The notes beneath the pieces were generated by a model. The model was given only the letters and a program-made list of their open reading frames with translations, made no database searches and was not told where the DNA came from. Positions 53,508 through 61,128 of a DNA stretch of 64,000 nt are shown piece after piece. The DNA is from Meridianimarinicoccus sp044221805. Lineage in GTDB: Bacteria > Pseudomonadota > Alphaproteobacteria > Rhodobacterales > Rhodobacteraceae. Where the stretch lies: NCBI GenBank assembly GCA_044221805.1, contig JBGAOK010000005.1:1-64000 (forward strand), in the 5' to 3' direction. The position numbers were made by a program, and so were the translations under genes. Every line of letters begins with the position of its first letter. Within the stretch, counting starts at the first letter, position 1.

Positions 53508-55082
53508 TCAGGCGAAGGCGGGTGACCGCACCCCGGTCAGAACCCGGGCCCCGAGCCGGCAGAGCCGGTCGCGGTCGGCAGGGGGCGCGGCATCGGCCGC
53601 AGCGAGGATCCGCGCCCAAGCGGCGCGGAAGGCCAGGGTTGCGGTCAGGTCCATGAAGGCGGTGGCCTCGGCCGCAGGGTCGGGACTGGCAAGCAGGCGG
53701 CGCGCCTCGGCCTGCCACGCCGCCGCGGCGTCGGCCAGTTCCGGCCCGCTGTCGCGCAGGAAGGCGGCGAAGGCCGCAGCGCCGGCGCCGCCCGAGACGG
53801 TCAGCGACCGGGTCGCGGTGGTCCGCGCCAGAACGCCGTTGGTGCCCTCGTAGATCGCGCAGATCCGGGCGTCGCGCCAGTTCTGCTCGGCGCCGTATTC
53901 GCGCAGGTAGCCATAGCCGCCCATGACCTGGATCGCCATGTCGGCGGCGCGGATCCCGGCCTCGGTGCCGAAGGCCTTGCAGACCGGGGTCATGAAGCCG
54001 ACGAAGGCGGGGTCGCTGCCCAGCTCCTGCGCCACCAGCGTCAGGTGGCACAGCGCCCGGGCACCAAGCGCCAGCGCGTCGCAGTCATCGATCATCCGCG
54101 CCACGTCGGCGTGGCGGTCGATGGTGACCGGCCGGCCGGCGGCATCGCGGCCCTGCACCCGTTCGGCGGCATAGCGCCGGGCGAGATCGGCGGCGCGGGC
54201 GGCATGGGCCACGCCCTGCAGCCCCACGTCGAGACGCGCATGGTTCATCATCGCGAACATGGCCTTCAGCCCGTCGCCTTCCGCGCCGATCAGGTCGGCC
54301 TCGGCGCCGTCGAAGGCAAGCTGGCAGGTGGGCGAGGCGTGCAGGCCCAGCTTCTCCTCGATCCGGGTGACGCTGATCCGGTTGCGGCTGCCATCGGGCA
54401 GGTCCGACCGGCAGGCAAACAGGCTCAGACCGCGCACGCCGTCATCGGGGGCGCCGGTGCGGGCGAGGACAAGGTGCAGGATGCCCGTGCTCATGTCCTG
54501 ATCCCCGCCCGAGATGAAGATCTTCTCGCCCGTGATCCGCCAGCGGTCGCCCGCGGGGCTGGCGCGGGTCCGGATCGCCGACAGGTCGGATCCGGCGCCG
54601 GGTTCGGTCAGGCACATGGTCGACAGCCAGCGCCCCTCGGCCAGCGGCGGGATCAGCGCCGCCTGCTGCCCGGGCGTGGCGTGGTGCAGCAAGAGGTCGG
54701 TGGCGCCATGGGCCAGCGAGGTGACCATCTGCAACGCATGGTTGGCGCCGGTGAAGATCTCGCTCACCGCGGCGTTGACGGCGCGGCCAAGGTTCTGGCC
54801 GCCAAATTCCTCGGGCGCGCCGATCCCCTGCCAGCCCTGGGCGGCTAGGTCGTGGTAGACCTCGGCGAAGCCCGCGGGCATCCGCACCCGGCCGTTTTCC
54901 AGCCGGCAGCCTTCGGCGTCGCCGGTGGCGTCAAGGGGCGCGATCCGCTCTTCGGCGAAGCTGGCAAAATGGCCGACGATCTCGCGGGCGAGATCCGCGT
55001 CCCATGCGGGCAGGCGGCCGGCCTTCGCCACATGGACCAGCGAGAACAGGATGTCGTCGACGGGAGCATGGAACGCGGTCAT
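53508..55082 (-). CDS. acyl-CoA dehydrogenase (long, about 520-residue type)
   Basis: 524 residues from ATG 55082, overlapping the amidohydrolase stop. FAD-dependent alpha,beta-oxidation. Motifs: CLTEPGAGSDLSAIRT, WRITGEKIFISGGDQD, MGGYGYLREYGAEQNWRDAR and catalytic Glu in AIYEGTNGV. The long C-terminus (about 80 extra residues) matches the FadE-like group acting on bulky acyl-CoAs. In this cluster it may make cinnamoyl-CoA-type esters from saturated phenylpropionyl-CoA; inferred. Confidence 0.88.
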   Translation of the reverse strand: MTAFHAPVDDILFSLVHVAKAGRLPAWDADLAREIVGHFASFAEERIAPLDATGDAEGCRLENGRVRMPAGFAEVYHDLAAQGWQGIGAPEEFGGQNLGRAVNAAVSEIFTGANHALQMVTSLAHGATDLLLHHATPGQQAALIPPLAEGRWLSTMCLTEPGAGSDLSAIRTRASPAGDRWRITGEKIFISGGDQDMSTGILHLVLARTGAPDDGVRGLSLFACRSDLPDGSRNRISVTRIEEKLGLHASPTCQLAFDGAEADLIGAEGDGLKAMFAMMNHARLDVGLQGVAHAARAADLARRYAAERVQGRDAAGRPVTIDRHADVARMIDDCDALALGARALCHLTLVAQELGSDPAFVGFMTPVCKAFGTEAGIRAADMAIQVMGGYGYLREYGAEQNWRDARICAIYEGTNGVLARTTATRSLTVSGGAGAAAFAAFLRDSGPELADAAAAWQAEARRLLASPDPAAEATAFMDLTATLAFRAAWARILAAADAAPPADRDRLCRLGARVLTGVRSPAFA

Positions 55083-55951
55083 GACACCCCCAGAAGCCGC
55101 AGGGCGTTCTGCTTCAGGATCAGCGGTCGGACTTCGTCGCGGAACTCGGCCTTGTCGAAGGCGTCCAGCCATTTCTCGGGCGCGATCATCGGCCAGTCGG
55201 ATCCGAACAGCATCTTGGTCTTCAGGATGGTGTTGGCGTATTGCACGAGGATCTTCGGGAAGTACTTCGGCGACCAGCCCGACAGGTCGATATAGACGTT
55301 GGGCTTGTGCTGGGCGACCGCCAGCGCCTCCTCCTGCCAGGGGAAGGACGGGTGGGCGAGGATGATCGGCATGTCGGGGAAATCCACCGCCACGTCGTCG
55401 ATATGCATCGGGTTCGAGTATTTCAGCCGCATCCCGTTGCCGCCGCGCATGCCCGAGCCGACCCCGGTCTGCCCGGTGTGGAACAGCGCGGGCTTGCCGG
55501 TCTCGGCGATCGCCTCGTAAAGCGGCCAGGCCATCCGGTCGTTGGGATAGAAGCCCTGCATGGTGGGGTGGAACTTGAAGCCCTGCACGCCGTGGTTCTC
55601 GACCAGGGTGCGCGCCTCGCGGGCGCCCAGCTTGCCTTTCGCCGGATCGATCGAGGCGAAGGGGATCAGGATGTCGCTGTGCCGGGCGCAGGCCTCGGCC
55701 ACCTCGAAATTGGAATAGCGCCGGTAACCCGTCTCGCGTTCGGCATCGACCGGGAAGATCACCGCGGCGATGTTCGCCGCCCGGAAATGCGCCGCGGTCT
55801 GGTCGATCGTCGGCGGATGGGTCCAGGGCGCGCCGAAATAGCGCGCCATGGTGCTTTGGAGGTCGTCATAGCCGTCGTCGGCATGACAGCCGCAGGGCTC
55901 TTCGGCATGGGTGTGGAAGTCGATCGCGCGGACCGACGAGAAATCGACCAT
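55079..55951 (-). CDS. amidohydrolase-2 family, probable aryl beta-ketoacyl-CoA hydrolase
   Basis: 290 residues. ACMSD-like TIM barrel with metal motif IDFHTHAEEP, GFKFHPTMQGF, and Zn-type ILAHPSFPWQEEA and MLFGSDWPMIAP at the C-terminus. Close context (ligase, hydratase, SDR) matches CouO of Rhodococcus, a 4-hydroxyphenyl-beta-ketoacyl-CoA hydrolase that releases the aromatic acid and acetyl-CoA without a thiolase. Assignment is by family and neighbourhood. Confidence 0.72.
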   Translation of the reverse strand: MVDFSSVRAIDFHTHAEEPCGCHADDGYDDLQSTMARYFGAPWTHPPTIDQTAAHFRAANIAAVIFPVDAERETGYRRYSNFEVAEACARHSDILIPFASIDPAKGKLGAREARTLVENHGVQGFKFHPTMQGFYPNDRMAWPLYEAIAETGKPALFHTGQTGVGSGMRGGNGMRLKYSNPMHIDDVAVDFPDMPIILAHPSFPWQEEALAVAQHKPNVYIDLSGWSPKYFPKILVQYANTILKTKMLFGSDWPMIAPEKWLDAFDKAEFRDEVRPLILKQNALRLLGVS

Positions 55952-55962
55952 TGTTGCCTCCC

Positions 55963-57837
55963 TCAGACGCGGATCAGCGCCGGGTCTTCATTGTCGTAGA
56001 GCCGCTCGACGATGTCGGCCCGGCGGGTCAGGATGTTGCGGATGTTGAGCGAGCCCTTGTCGGTCACCTCGTGATGCGCCACCGAGGGCGGCGCGGCGAG
56101 GATGATGGCGCGGGTGATCCGCTTGGCCGATCCGGTCACATGGGCGTTCAGCGCCCTGAGCCGTTCCTCGATCTGCGCCATCAGGTGCGCATCGGTCACG
56201 GCGCCCAGCGTGACCTCGCCCGTGGCCGCGATGCCGGGCGCCGGGAAGACCAGGAGGCCCACCTCGCCCCGGTCATGGCCGCAGATCACCACGTCCTGGG
56301 CCAGGCCCGCGAGGTCCTTCAGGACATTCATCCGCAGCGTCCCGGCCTGCACCCAGGTGCCGGTTTCCAGCTTGAAATCCTCGGACACCCGACCGTCGAA
56401 GATCAGGCCGCGGCTGGCGTCGGCCGGGTCGACGAAGCGCACGGCGTCGCCGGTGATGAAGAAACCTTCCTCGTCGAAGGCGGCGGCAGTCTTGTCGGGA
56501 TCGTTGAAATAGCCCGGCATGATGTTAGGCCCCTTCACCCGGATCTCGCAGCGCAGCTCGGCGTCGGGGATCAGCTTCACCGTCACCCCTGCCAGCGGCA
56601 CCCCGATCACCCCGGACCGGCCGATCGGCTCGTGTACCATCAGGCAGGCCGGCGCGGTCTCGGTCAGGCCCCAGCTCGAGATCATCAGCGGCAGGCCGCC
56701 GCGGGCCTCGAAGCAATAGCGTTCCAGTGCCTCCCAGACCGGCTGGGGCAGCGAGGCGCCGGCATAGAACAACAGTTGCTGGTCCTTGAAGATGTGCCGG
56801 CGCAGATCGGGCCTGTCGGCCAGCGCGTCGACGATCATCCCGAACCCCACCGGCACGTTGAAGGCCAGCGTTCCCGGCCGGTCGGTGCGGTTCTTCAGGG
56901 TGGTGGCAAAGGCCGGCCCGGTGGGCTTGCCGTTGTCGATCGTCAGGGTGCCGCCATTGGCCAGCATCATGTTGACGTTGTGGCTGCCGCCGAAGACGTG
57001 GTTCCACGGCAGCCAGTCGGTGATCCGCGGCGCGTGATCGGCCAGGAAGGGCAGCGCGGCCAGAATCTGGGCCTGGTTCACGCACATCATCCCATGGGTG
57101 GTCAGCACCCCTTTCGGGTCCGAACTCGACCCCGAGGTGAACAGGATCTTGGCCAGGCTGTCGGGTCCGACCAATGCGTGCGCCGCGTCCACGTCGATGC
57201 CGGCGTCGCCGGCGAGAAGATCGGCGAAGGGCGTGACGGGACGCGAGGCTTCGCCGCGGGCGGCGACGATCTCGACGCCCTGAAGCTCGGGCAGGGCGAG
57301 GGCGTCGGCGTAGCGGGTGGCATCGTCCACGAAGGCGAGCTTCGGGTGGACCTTGTTCAGCACATAGGTCAGCCGGGCGTGGGCCTCGGCGATCAGCGCG
57401 TATTGTTCGGCCAGCGGCACCACCGGGATGCCCACATACTGCGCCGCCAGCGACAGGATCAGGTGGTCGACGCCGTTGCCGGACAGCACCGCAATGGTAT
57501 CATCCTGCCCCAGACCCCGGGCCAGCAACGCCGCGCCGACCGCCCGCACCTGGTCGAGAAGCTCGGCATAGGTCACGTTGCGGAAGCCCACGCCGGTCAC
57601 CGGGCGTTCCGAGACCGCGATGCGATAGGGCGCCTTCTCGGCCCATTCGTGCAGCCAGGCCCCGGTGTTCGGCGCGGCCGGCGGCAGCGCGTGGCCCGAG
57701 CGCAGCAGGATCGTGCCGTCGGCGCGGTCCTCGCGCACGACCTTGTGCGGCGCATAGCGCGTCAGAGTGTGCTGCCTTGCCCATTCGGCGCGTTCGGCGG
57801 TCCCGCTCGGCGCGGTCGGTATCTCGATCACGGTCAT
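55963..57837 (-). CDS. feruloyl-CoA-synthase-type acyl-CoA ligase
   Basis: 624 residues. Adenylate-forming ligase with P-loop LFTSGSSSDPKGVLTTH, AMP motif SSWGLTETAPA and GDAVRFVDPADASRGLIFDG with the hinge FDGRVSEDFKLETG. The long N-terminus and length fit the feruloyl-/coumaroyl-CoA synthase group. It would activate cinnamic or phenylpropionic acids. Eleven bases after it, in the direction of transcription, comes the amidohydrolase. Confidence 0.85.
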   Translation of the reverse strand: MTVIEIPTAPSGTAERAEWARQHTLTRYAPHKVVREDRADGTILLRSGHALPPAAPNTGAWLHEWAEKAPYRIAVSERPVTGVGFRNVTYAELLDQVRAVGAALLARGLGQDDTIAVLSGNGVDHLILSLAAQYVGIPVVPLAEQYALIAEAHARLTYVLNKVHPKLAFVDDATRYADALALPELQGVEIVAARGEASRPVTPFADLLAGDAGIDVDAAHALVGPDSLAKILFTSGSSSDPKGVLTTHGMMCVNQAQILAALPFLADHAPRITDWLPWNHVFGGSHNVNMMLANGGTLTIDNGKPTGPAFATTLKNRTDRPGTLAFNVPVGFGMIVDALADRPDLRRHIFKDQQLLFYAGASLPQPVWEALERYCFEARGGLPLMISSWGLTETAPACLMVHEPIGRSGVIGVPLAGVTVKLIPDAELRCEIRVKGPNIMPGYFNDPDKTAAAFDEEGFFITGDAVRFVDPADASRGLIFDGRVSEDFKLETGTWVQAGTLRMNVLKDLAGLAQDVVICGHDRGEVGLLVFPAPGIAATGEVTLGAVTDAHLMAQIEERLRALNAHVTGSAKRITRAIILAAPPSVAHHEVTDKGSLNIRNILTRRADIVERLYDNEDPALIRV

Positions 57838-57859
57838 TTCTCCCCCCCCTTGTCTTGCG

Positions 57860-58630
57860 TCAGCGGAACTTCGGCTCGCGCTTTTCCAGGAACGCCCTCA
57901 GCCCCTCCTCGGCATCGGGTGTGGTCTGGACCAGCGCGGCGGCCAGGCTTTCGGTGAACAGCCCGTCCGACCGGGACATGTCGTTGATCCGGGTGATGGC
58001 GTTCACCATGAAGTAGTTGGACATCGGCGCGTTGGCGGCGATCCTTTCGGCCAGCCGGCGAGCCAGCGGCAGCGCCTCGCCATCGCCCACGGTGTAGTGG
58101 GTCAGGCCCAGGCGCAGACCGTCTTCGGCGTCGTATCTGCGCCCGGTCAGCATCATCTCGAGCATCCGGTCGGCGCCCAGGATCCGGCCGACCCGGACCG
58201 TCGCGCCGCCGCCGACGAAGATGCCCCTTCGCCCTTCGGGCAGTTGGAAGATCACCGACGGCTCGGCGATCCGCACATGGGTCGCCGCGGCCAGTTCCAG
58301 CCCGCCACCGATCACCGCGCCGGTCATGGCGCTGACCGTCACCGGACCGCCGAACTGGATCCGGTCCATCACCGCATGCCAGTGGCGCGAATGGTGCACC
58401 CCGTCCTCGGCGCTTCGCGAGACATGCTCGGCCAGGTCGAGGCCCGAACAGAAATGCCCGCCGCGGCCATGCAGCACCACCACGCGCACCTCGCGGGGCA
58501 GGTGGGTGTAGAAGGCCTCGATCTCGGACAGCAGTCCGTCCGACATGGCGTTGCGCTTGTCCTCGCGGATCAGTTCCAGCTCGGCGATCTGGCCGTCGTA
58601 GCGGGCGAGGGTGTAGGTGCCTTTCAGCAT
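57860..58630 (-). CDS. enoyl-CoA hydratase/isomerase
   Basis: 256 residues. Crotonase fold: GHFCSGLDLAEH, the oxyanion GAVIGGGLELAAATHVRIA and ICs FVGGGATVRVGRILG. The usual catalytic Glu pair is partly replaced (positions near GG-ELA and RRGIFVGGG), as in the hydroxycinnamoyl-CoA hydratase group. Likely adds water to cinnamoyl-CoA; aldol cleavage of the Ech/Fcs type is also possible. Confidence 0.8.
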   Translation of the reverse strand: MLKGTYTLARYDGQIAELELIREDKRNAMSDGLLSEIEAFYTHLPREVRVVVLHGRGGHFCSGLDLAEHVSRSAEDGVHHSRHWHAVMDRIQFGGPVTVSAMTGAVIGGGLELAAATHVRIAEPSVIFQLPEGRRGIFVGGGATVRVGRILGADRMLEMMLTGRRYDAEDGLRLGLTHYTVGDGEALPLARRLAERIAANAPMSNYFMVNAITRINDMSRSDGLFTESLAAALVQTTPDAEEGLRAFLEKREPKFR

Positions 58631-58643
58631 GGCGGTTCCCTTG

Positions 58644-59411
58644 TCATTTCGGGGCGAGCCGGACGGCGCTGTCGAGGCGGATGACCTCGCCGTTCAGCAG
58701 CGGGTTCTCGACGATGTGACGGACCAGCATCGCGTATTCCTCGGGCCGGCCCATCCGCGACGGGAACGGCAGGCCGGCCTCCAGCGCGGCGCGCACCTCG
58801 GTCGGCAGGCCGGCGCTCATCGCGGTCTCGAAAAGTCCGGGCGCGATGGTCATCACGCGGATGCCGTAGCGGGCCAGTTCGCGCGCCGCGGGCAGCGTCA
58901 GCGAGGCGACGCCGCCCTTCGAGGCGGCATAGGCTGCCTGGCCGATCTGGCCGTCCTGCCAGGCGACCGAGGCGGTGTTGACGATCACGCCCCGGGCGCC
59001 ATCCGCATCGACGGGGTCGAGCGCGGCCATGGCCCGCGCCGCGATGCTGAGCACGGTATAGGTGCCGATCAGGTTCACCCGGACGGTGCGCTCGAAGGCG
59101 TCAAGGGTCAGGCTGCCGTCCTTCGGCAGGATCCGCGCCGCGGTGCCGATCCCGGCGCAGCTGACGACGATCCGGGGCGCGGCGCCGAAGGCTTCGGCGG
59201 TGGCGGCGAAGGCGGCCTCGACCGCGCTGGCGTCGGTCACGTCGGCGACCGCTGCGAAGCCGCCGATCTCGGCGGCGATCCTTTCGGCGTCAATTGCGCC
59301 GCGGTCCATGACCGCGACCCTGGCGCCCAGGCTGGCAAGGGTCCGGGCCGTGGCCGCACCAAGGCCGCTGCCGCCCCCTGTCACAAGGGCGATCCGGTTT
59401 GCGATGTCCAT
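58644..59411 (-). CDS. SDR, probable beta-hydroxyacyl-CoA dehydrogenase
   Basis: 255 residues. NAD-type SDR: TGGGSGLGAATARTL, VMDRGAID after strand 2 (Asp, NAD), and active site AYAASKGGVASL. Sequence around VIVNTASVAWQDGQIGQAAY is like the HSD17B10 / 3-hydroxyacyl-CoA dehydrogenase group. It would oxidise the hydrated cinnamoyl-CoA to the beta-ketoacyl-CoA. Fourteen bases separate it from the hydratase. Confidence 0.85.
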   Translation of the reverse strand: MDIANRIALVTGGGSGLGAATARTLASLGARVAVMDRGAIDAERIAAEIGGFAAVADVTDASAVEAAFAATAEAFGAAPRIVVSCAGIGTAARILPKDGSLTLDAFERTVRVNLIGTYTVLSIAARAMAALDPVDADGARGVIVNTASVAWQDGQIGQAAYAASKGGVASLTLPAARELARYGIRVMTIAPGLFETAMSAGLPTEVRAALEAGLPFPSRMGRPEEYAMLVRHIVENPLLNGEVIRLDSAVRLAPK

Positions 59412-59421
59412 GATGGTTTCC

Positions 59422-59628
59422 TCAGACCGCGTGGCGGGCCGCGTGGCGGGCCGGGCGCGGCGCGTCCGGCAATCCGATCACCCGGCGGGTCAGCCGGCGG
59501 GTCAGCTGGCGGGCGCCGGACCGGCCGCGGGTGCCGGCGGCGAAGGCGGCGGCAGGGTCCGCGGGGCCTGTCCGGCAGGCAGCCGCCATCGCGCCGGCCC
59601 GGGCCGGCAGCGCTCGTGTTGCAGTCAT
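59422..59628 (-). CDS. 68-residue low-complexity frame with tandem repeats
   Basis: GGAGG five bases before the ATG is a strong site. The protein is Ala/Arg-rich, with tandem RLTRRLTR and RHAARHAV pairs reflecting 12-base DNA duplications (about 59430-59453 and 59480-59503). It lies between MarR and the SDR. Unrecognised; could be a short leader protein or non-functional. Confidence 0.35.
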   Translation of the reverse strand: MTATRALPARAGAMAAACRTGPADPAAAFAAGTRGRSGARQLTRRLTRRVIGLPDAPRPARHAARHAV

Positions 59629-59672
59629 GTCATCCTCCCTCGGGACCGCCGCGCTCTGCGCGGTCGGTCGGA

Positions 59673-60149
59673 TCAGTCGGCCGCGGTGGCCTCGATCTTG
59701 TTCAGGAGCGCAACCAGCTGCGCCCGTTCTGCAGCGCTCAGCCCGGCCAGCTGACGCTCCTCGGCATGGTGGAGAGCGGCGATCGCCCTGTCGTGCAACT
59801 GACGGCCGCGGATGGTGGCGGTCAGGGCATAGCGCCGGCGATCGGTCTTCATCTGCGCCCGGCTGATCAGGTCGCGGGTCTCGAGCTCGTCGATGATGAC
59901 GACAAGGTTCGAGCGTTCGATCTTCAGGTGCTCGGCCAGTACCGACGGCGCGATGCCGGGGTTGCGCACGATCACCGCAAGGCTGCTGAACGAGGGGATG
60001 CGCAGATCGAGTTCCGCCAGCGCCGCCTGCGAGGCGGGCTGCATGACCATGTAGGTGCGCTTCACGTTGTAGCCGACGAACTGGCGCAACGTGATGTCGT
60101 TTGCATCGGCGATGTCGGGCACGACAGGATCCGGCTTGGCCTTTGGCAT
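59673..60149 (-). CDS. MarR-family regulator, CouR/FerR-like
   Basis: 158 residues from ATG 60149 with caggagg upstream. Winged helix: PSFSSLAVIVRNPGIAPSVL, then HLKIERSNLVVIIDELETRD and the wing KTDRRRYALTATIRGR. By position at the head of the phenylpropanoid operon it is like CouR, which responds to p-coumaroyl-CoA. A longer frame upstream runs into the decayed region and is not used. Confidence 0.82.
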   Translation of the reverse strand: MPKAKPDPVVPDIADANDITLRQFVGYNVKRTYMVMQPASQAALAELDLRIPSFSSLAVIVRNPGIAPSVLAEHLKIERSNLVVIIDELETRDLISRAQMKTDRRRYALTATIRGRQLHDRAIAALHHAEERQLAGLSAAERAQLVALLNKIEATAAD

Positions 60150-60207
60150 GACGATTCTCCTCCTGTTCCGAATATGCCCTGACAAATGATTATGTGCAAT
60201 AACTATT

Positions 60208-60222
60208 ATGGTCATGAACCAT
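60208..60222. promoter_or_regulatory. ATGGT-N5-ACCAT dyad, candidate MarR operator
   Basis: ATGGTCATGAACCAT lies in an unusually AT-rich patch (60175-60235), 59 bases upstream of the MarR start. It also contains AATAACTATTATGG. Suited to a promoter and MarR site for the minus-strand operon. Predicted only. Confidence 0.4.
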
Positions 60223-61128
60223 ACCTTCCGGCGTCGGCGCAGCCTTTCGCCTTCCAGCCGGCCTCGGGCCGGGGCCGGGCGGATCGGCCACCGTGGCCGC
60301 CAGCGAGTCCAGGAATGCCTCTGCCGCCGCGGCGATCCGGCCCTGCTCGGGCGACGCCCTTCCGTGCAGGCGCAACCGACCAGCGCCATCCCCCAGGTCT
60401 GCGCCAGCGCCGTGCGGTGTCGGATCGGCTGGGCCCGCCAGAGCAGGCTGAAGGAACGTGCCTGCGGCCTTTCCGTCATCCCAGGTGTCCAGTCCCGGTG
60501 AACAGCGCCATGTTTCATGGACGCCAACAGGGGCAGGCAAATGACCGCCGCATAGATCGTCCGCAGGACCGTCGTCGGCTCCACGTCGTCGTAGATCAGA
60601 CGCGTGTCGTAGACGACGGGCCCCCGCACCGTCGCCACCGCCAGCCACTCCGGCAGCGCCGCAGCGGAAGGAACAGCGACAGGCCGAACGCCGTTCCGAA
60701 CACGGAAACGGCAGCGAACGCCGCCGACGCCCCGGCCTCTCCTAGACGAAGAGCGCCGCGAGCGGCGTCAGGATCAAGCGGAGCAGAGTGGCGAAGAACA
60801 GGATCGCAAATGCTGCCGCGATGCGCTCTCCGCCCCGCCCTCGAGGCTTTGCCAGACCCACCCCTTGAAGAATTGCTACACGCCGAACAGCACCGGGAAC
60901 GCCGCAAACGCATGATCCAATCCCCGCGGAGATGGTGGTTTCCGCCTCGCCGAGGCCAGTGAGCATGTCCCTGATACAAGTCACCTCAATGGCTCGGGCC
61001 CGCCCGAAACCCCGGCGGCGCGGCAGACGCCGTCCCTTTGCAGCTTCCGGCAAACCGCCGTGGCAGGGCGAGATTGCAGTGGACCACCCGCTGAATCCTG
61101 CCCGCCACCCGGTCCTCGCCGCGCGCTT
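60223..61128. other. decayed region, probable membrane protein remnants
   Basis: About 900 bases with no intact gene. On the minus strand hydrophobic pieces in different frames (AAAFAILFFATLLRLILTPL near 60770-60850, FAAVSVFGTAFGLSLFLPLR near 60680-60740, and VLRTIYAAVICLPLLAS near 60520-60580) suggest a degraded membrane protein. I cannot name the family. Confidence 0.4.
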
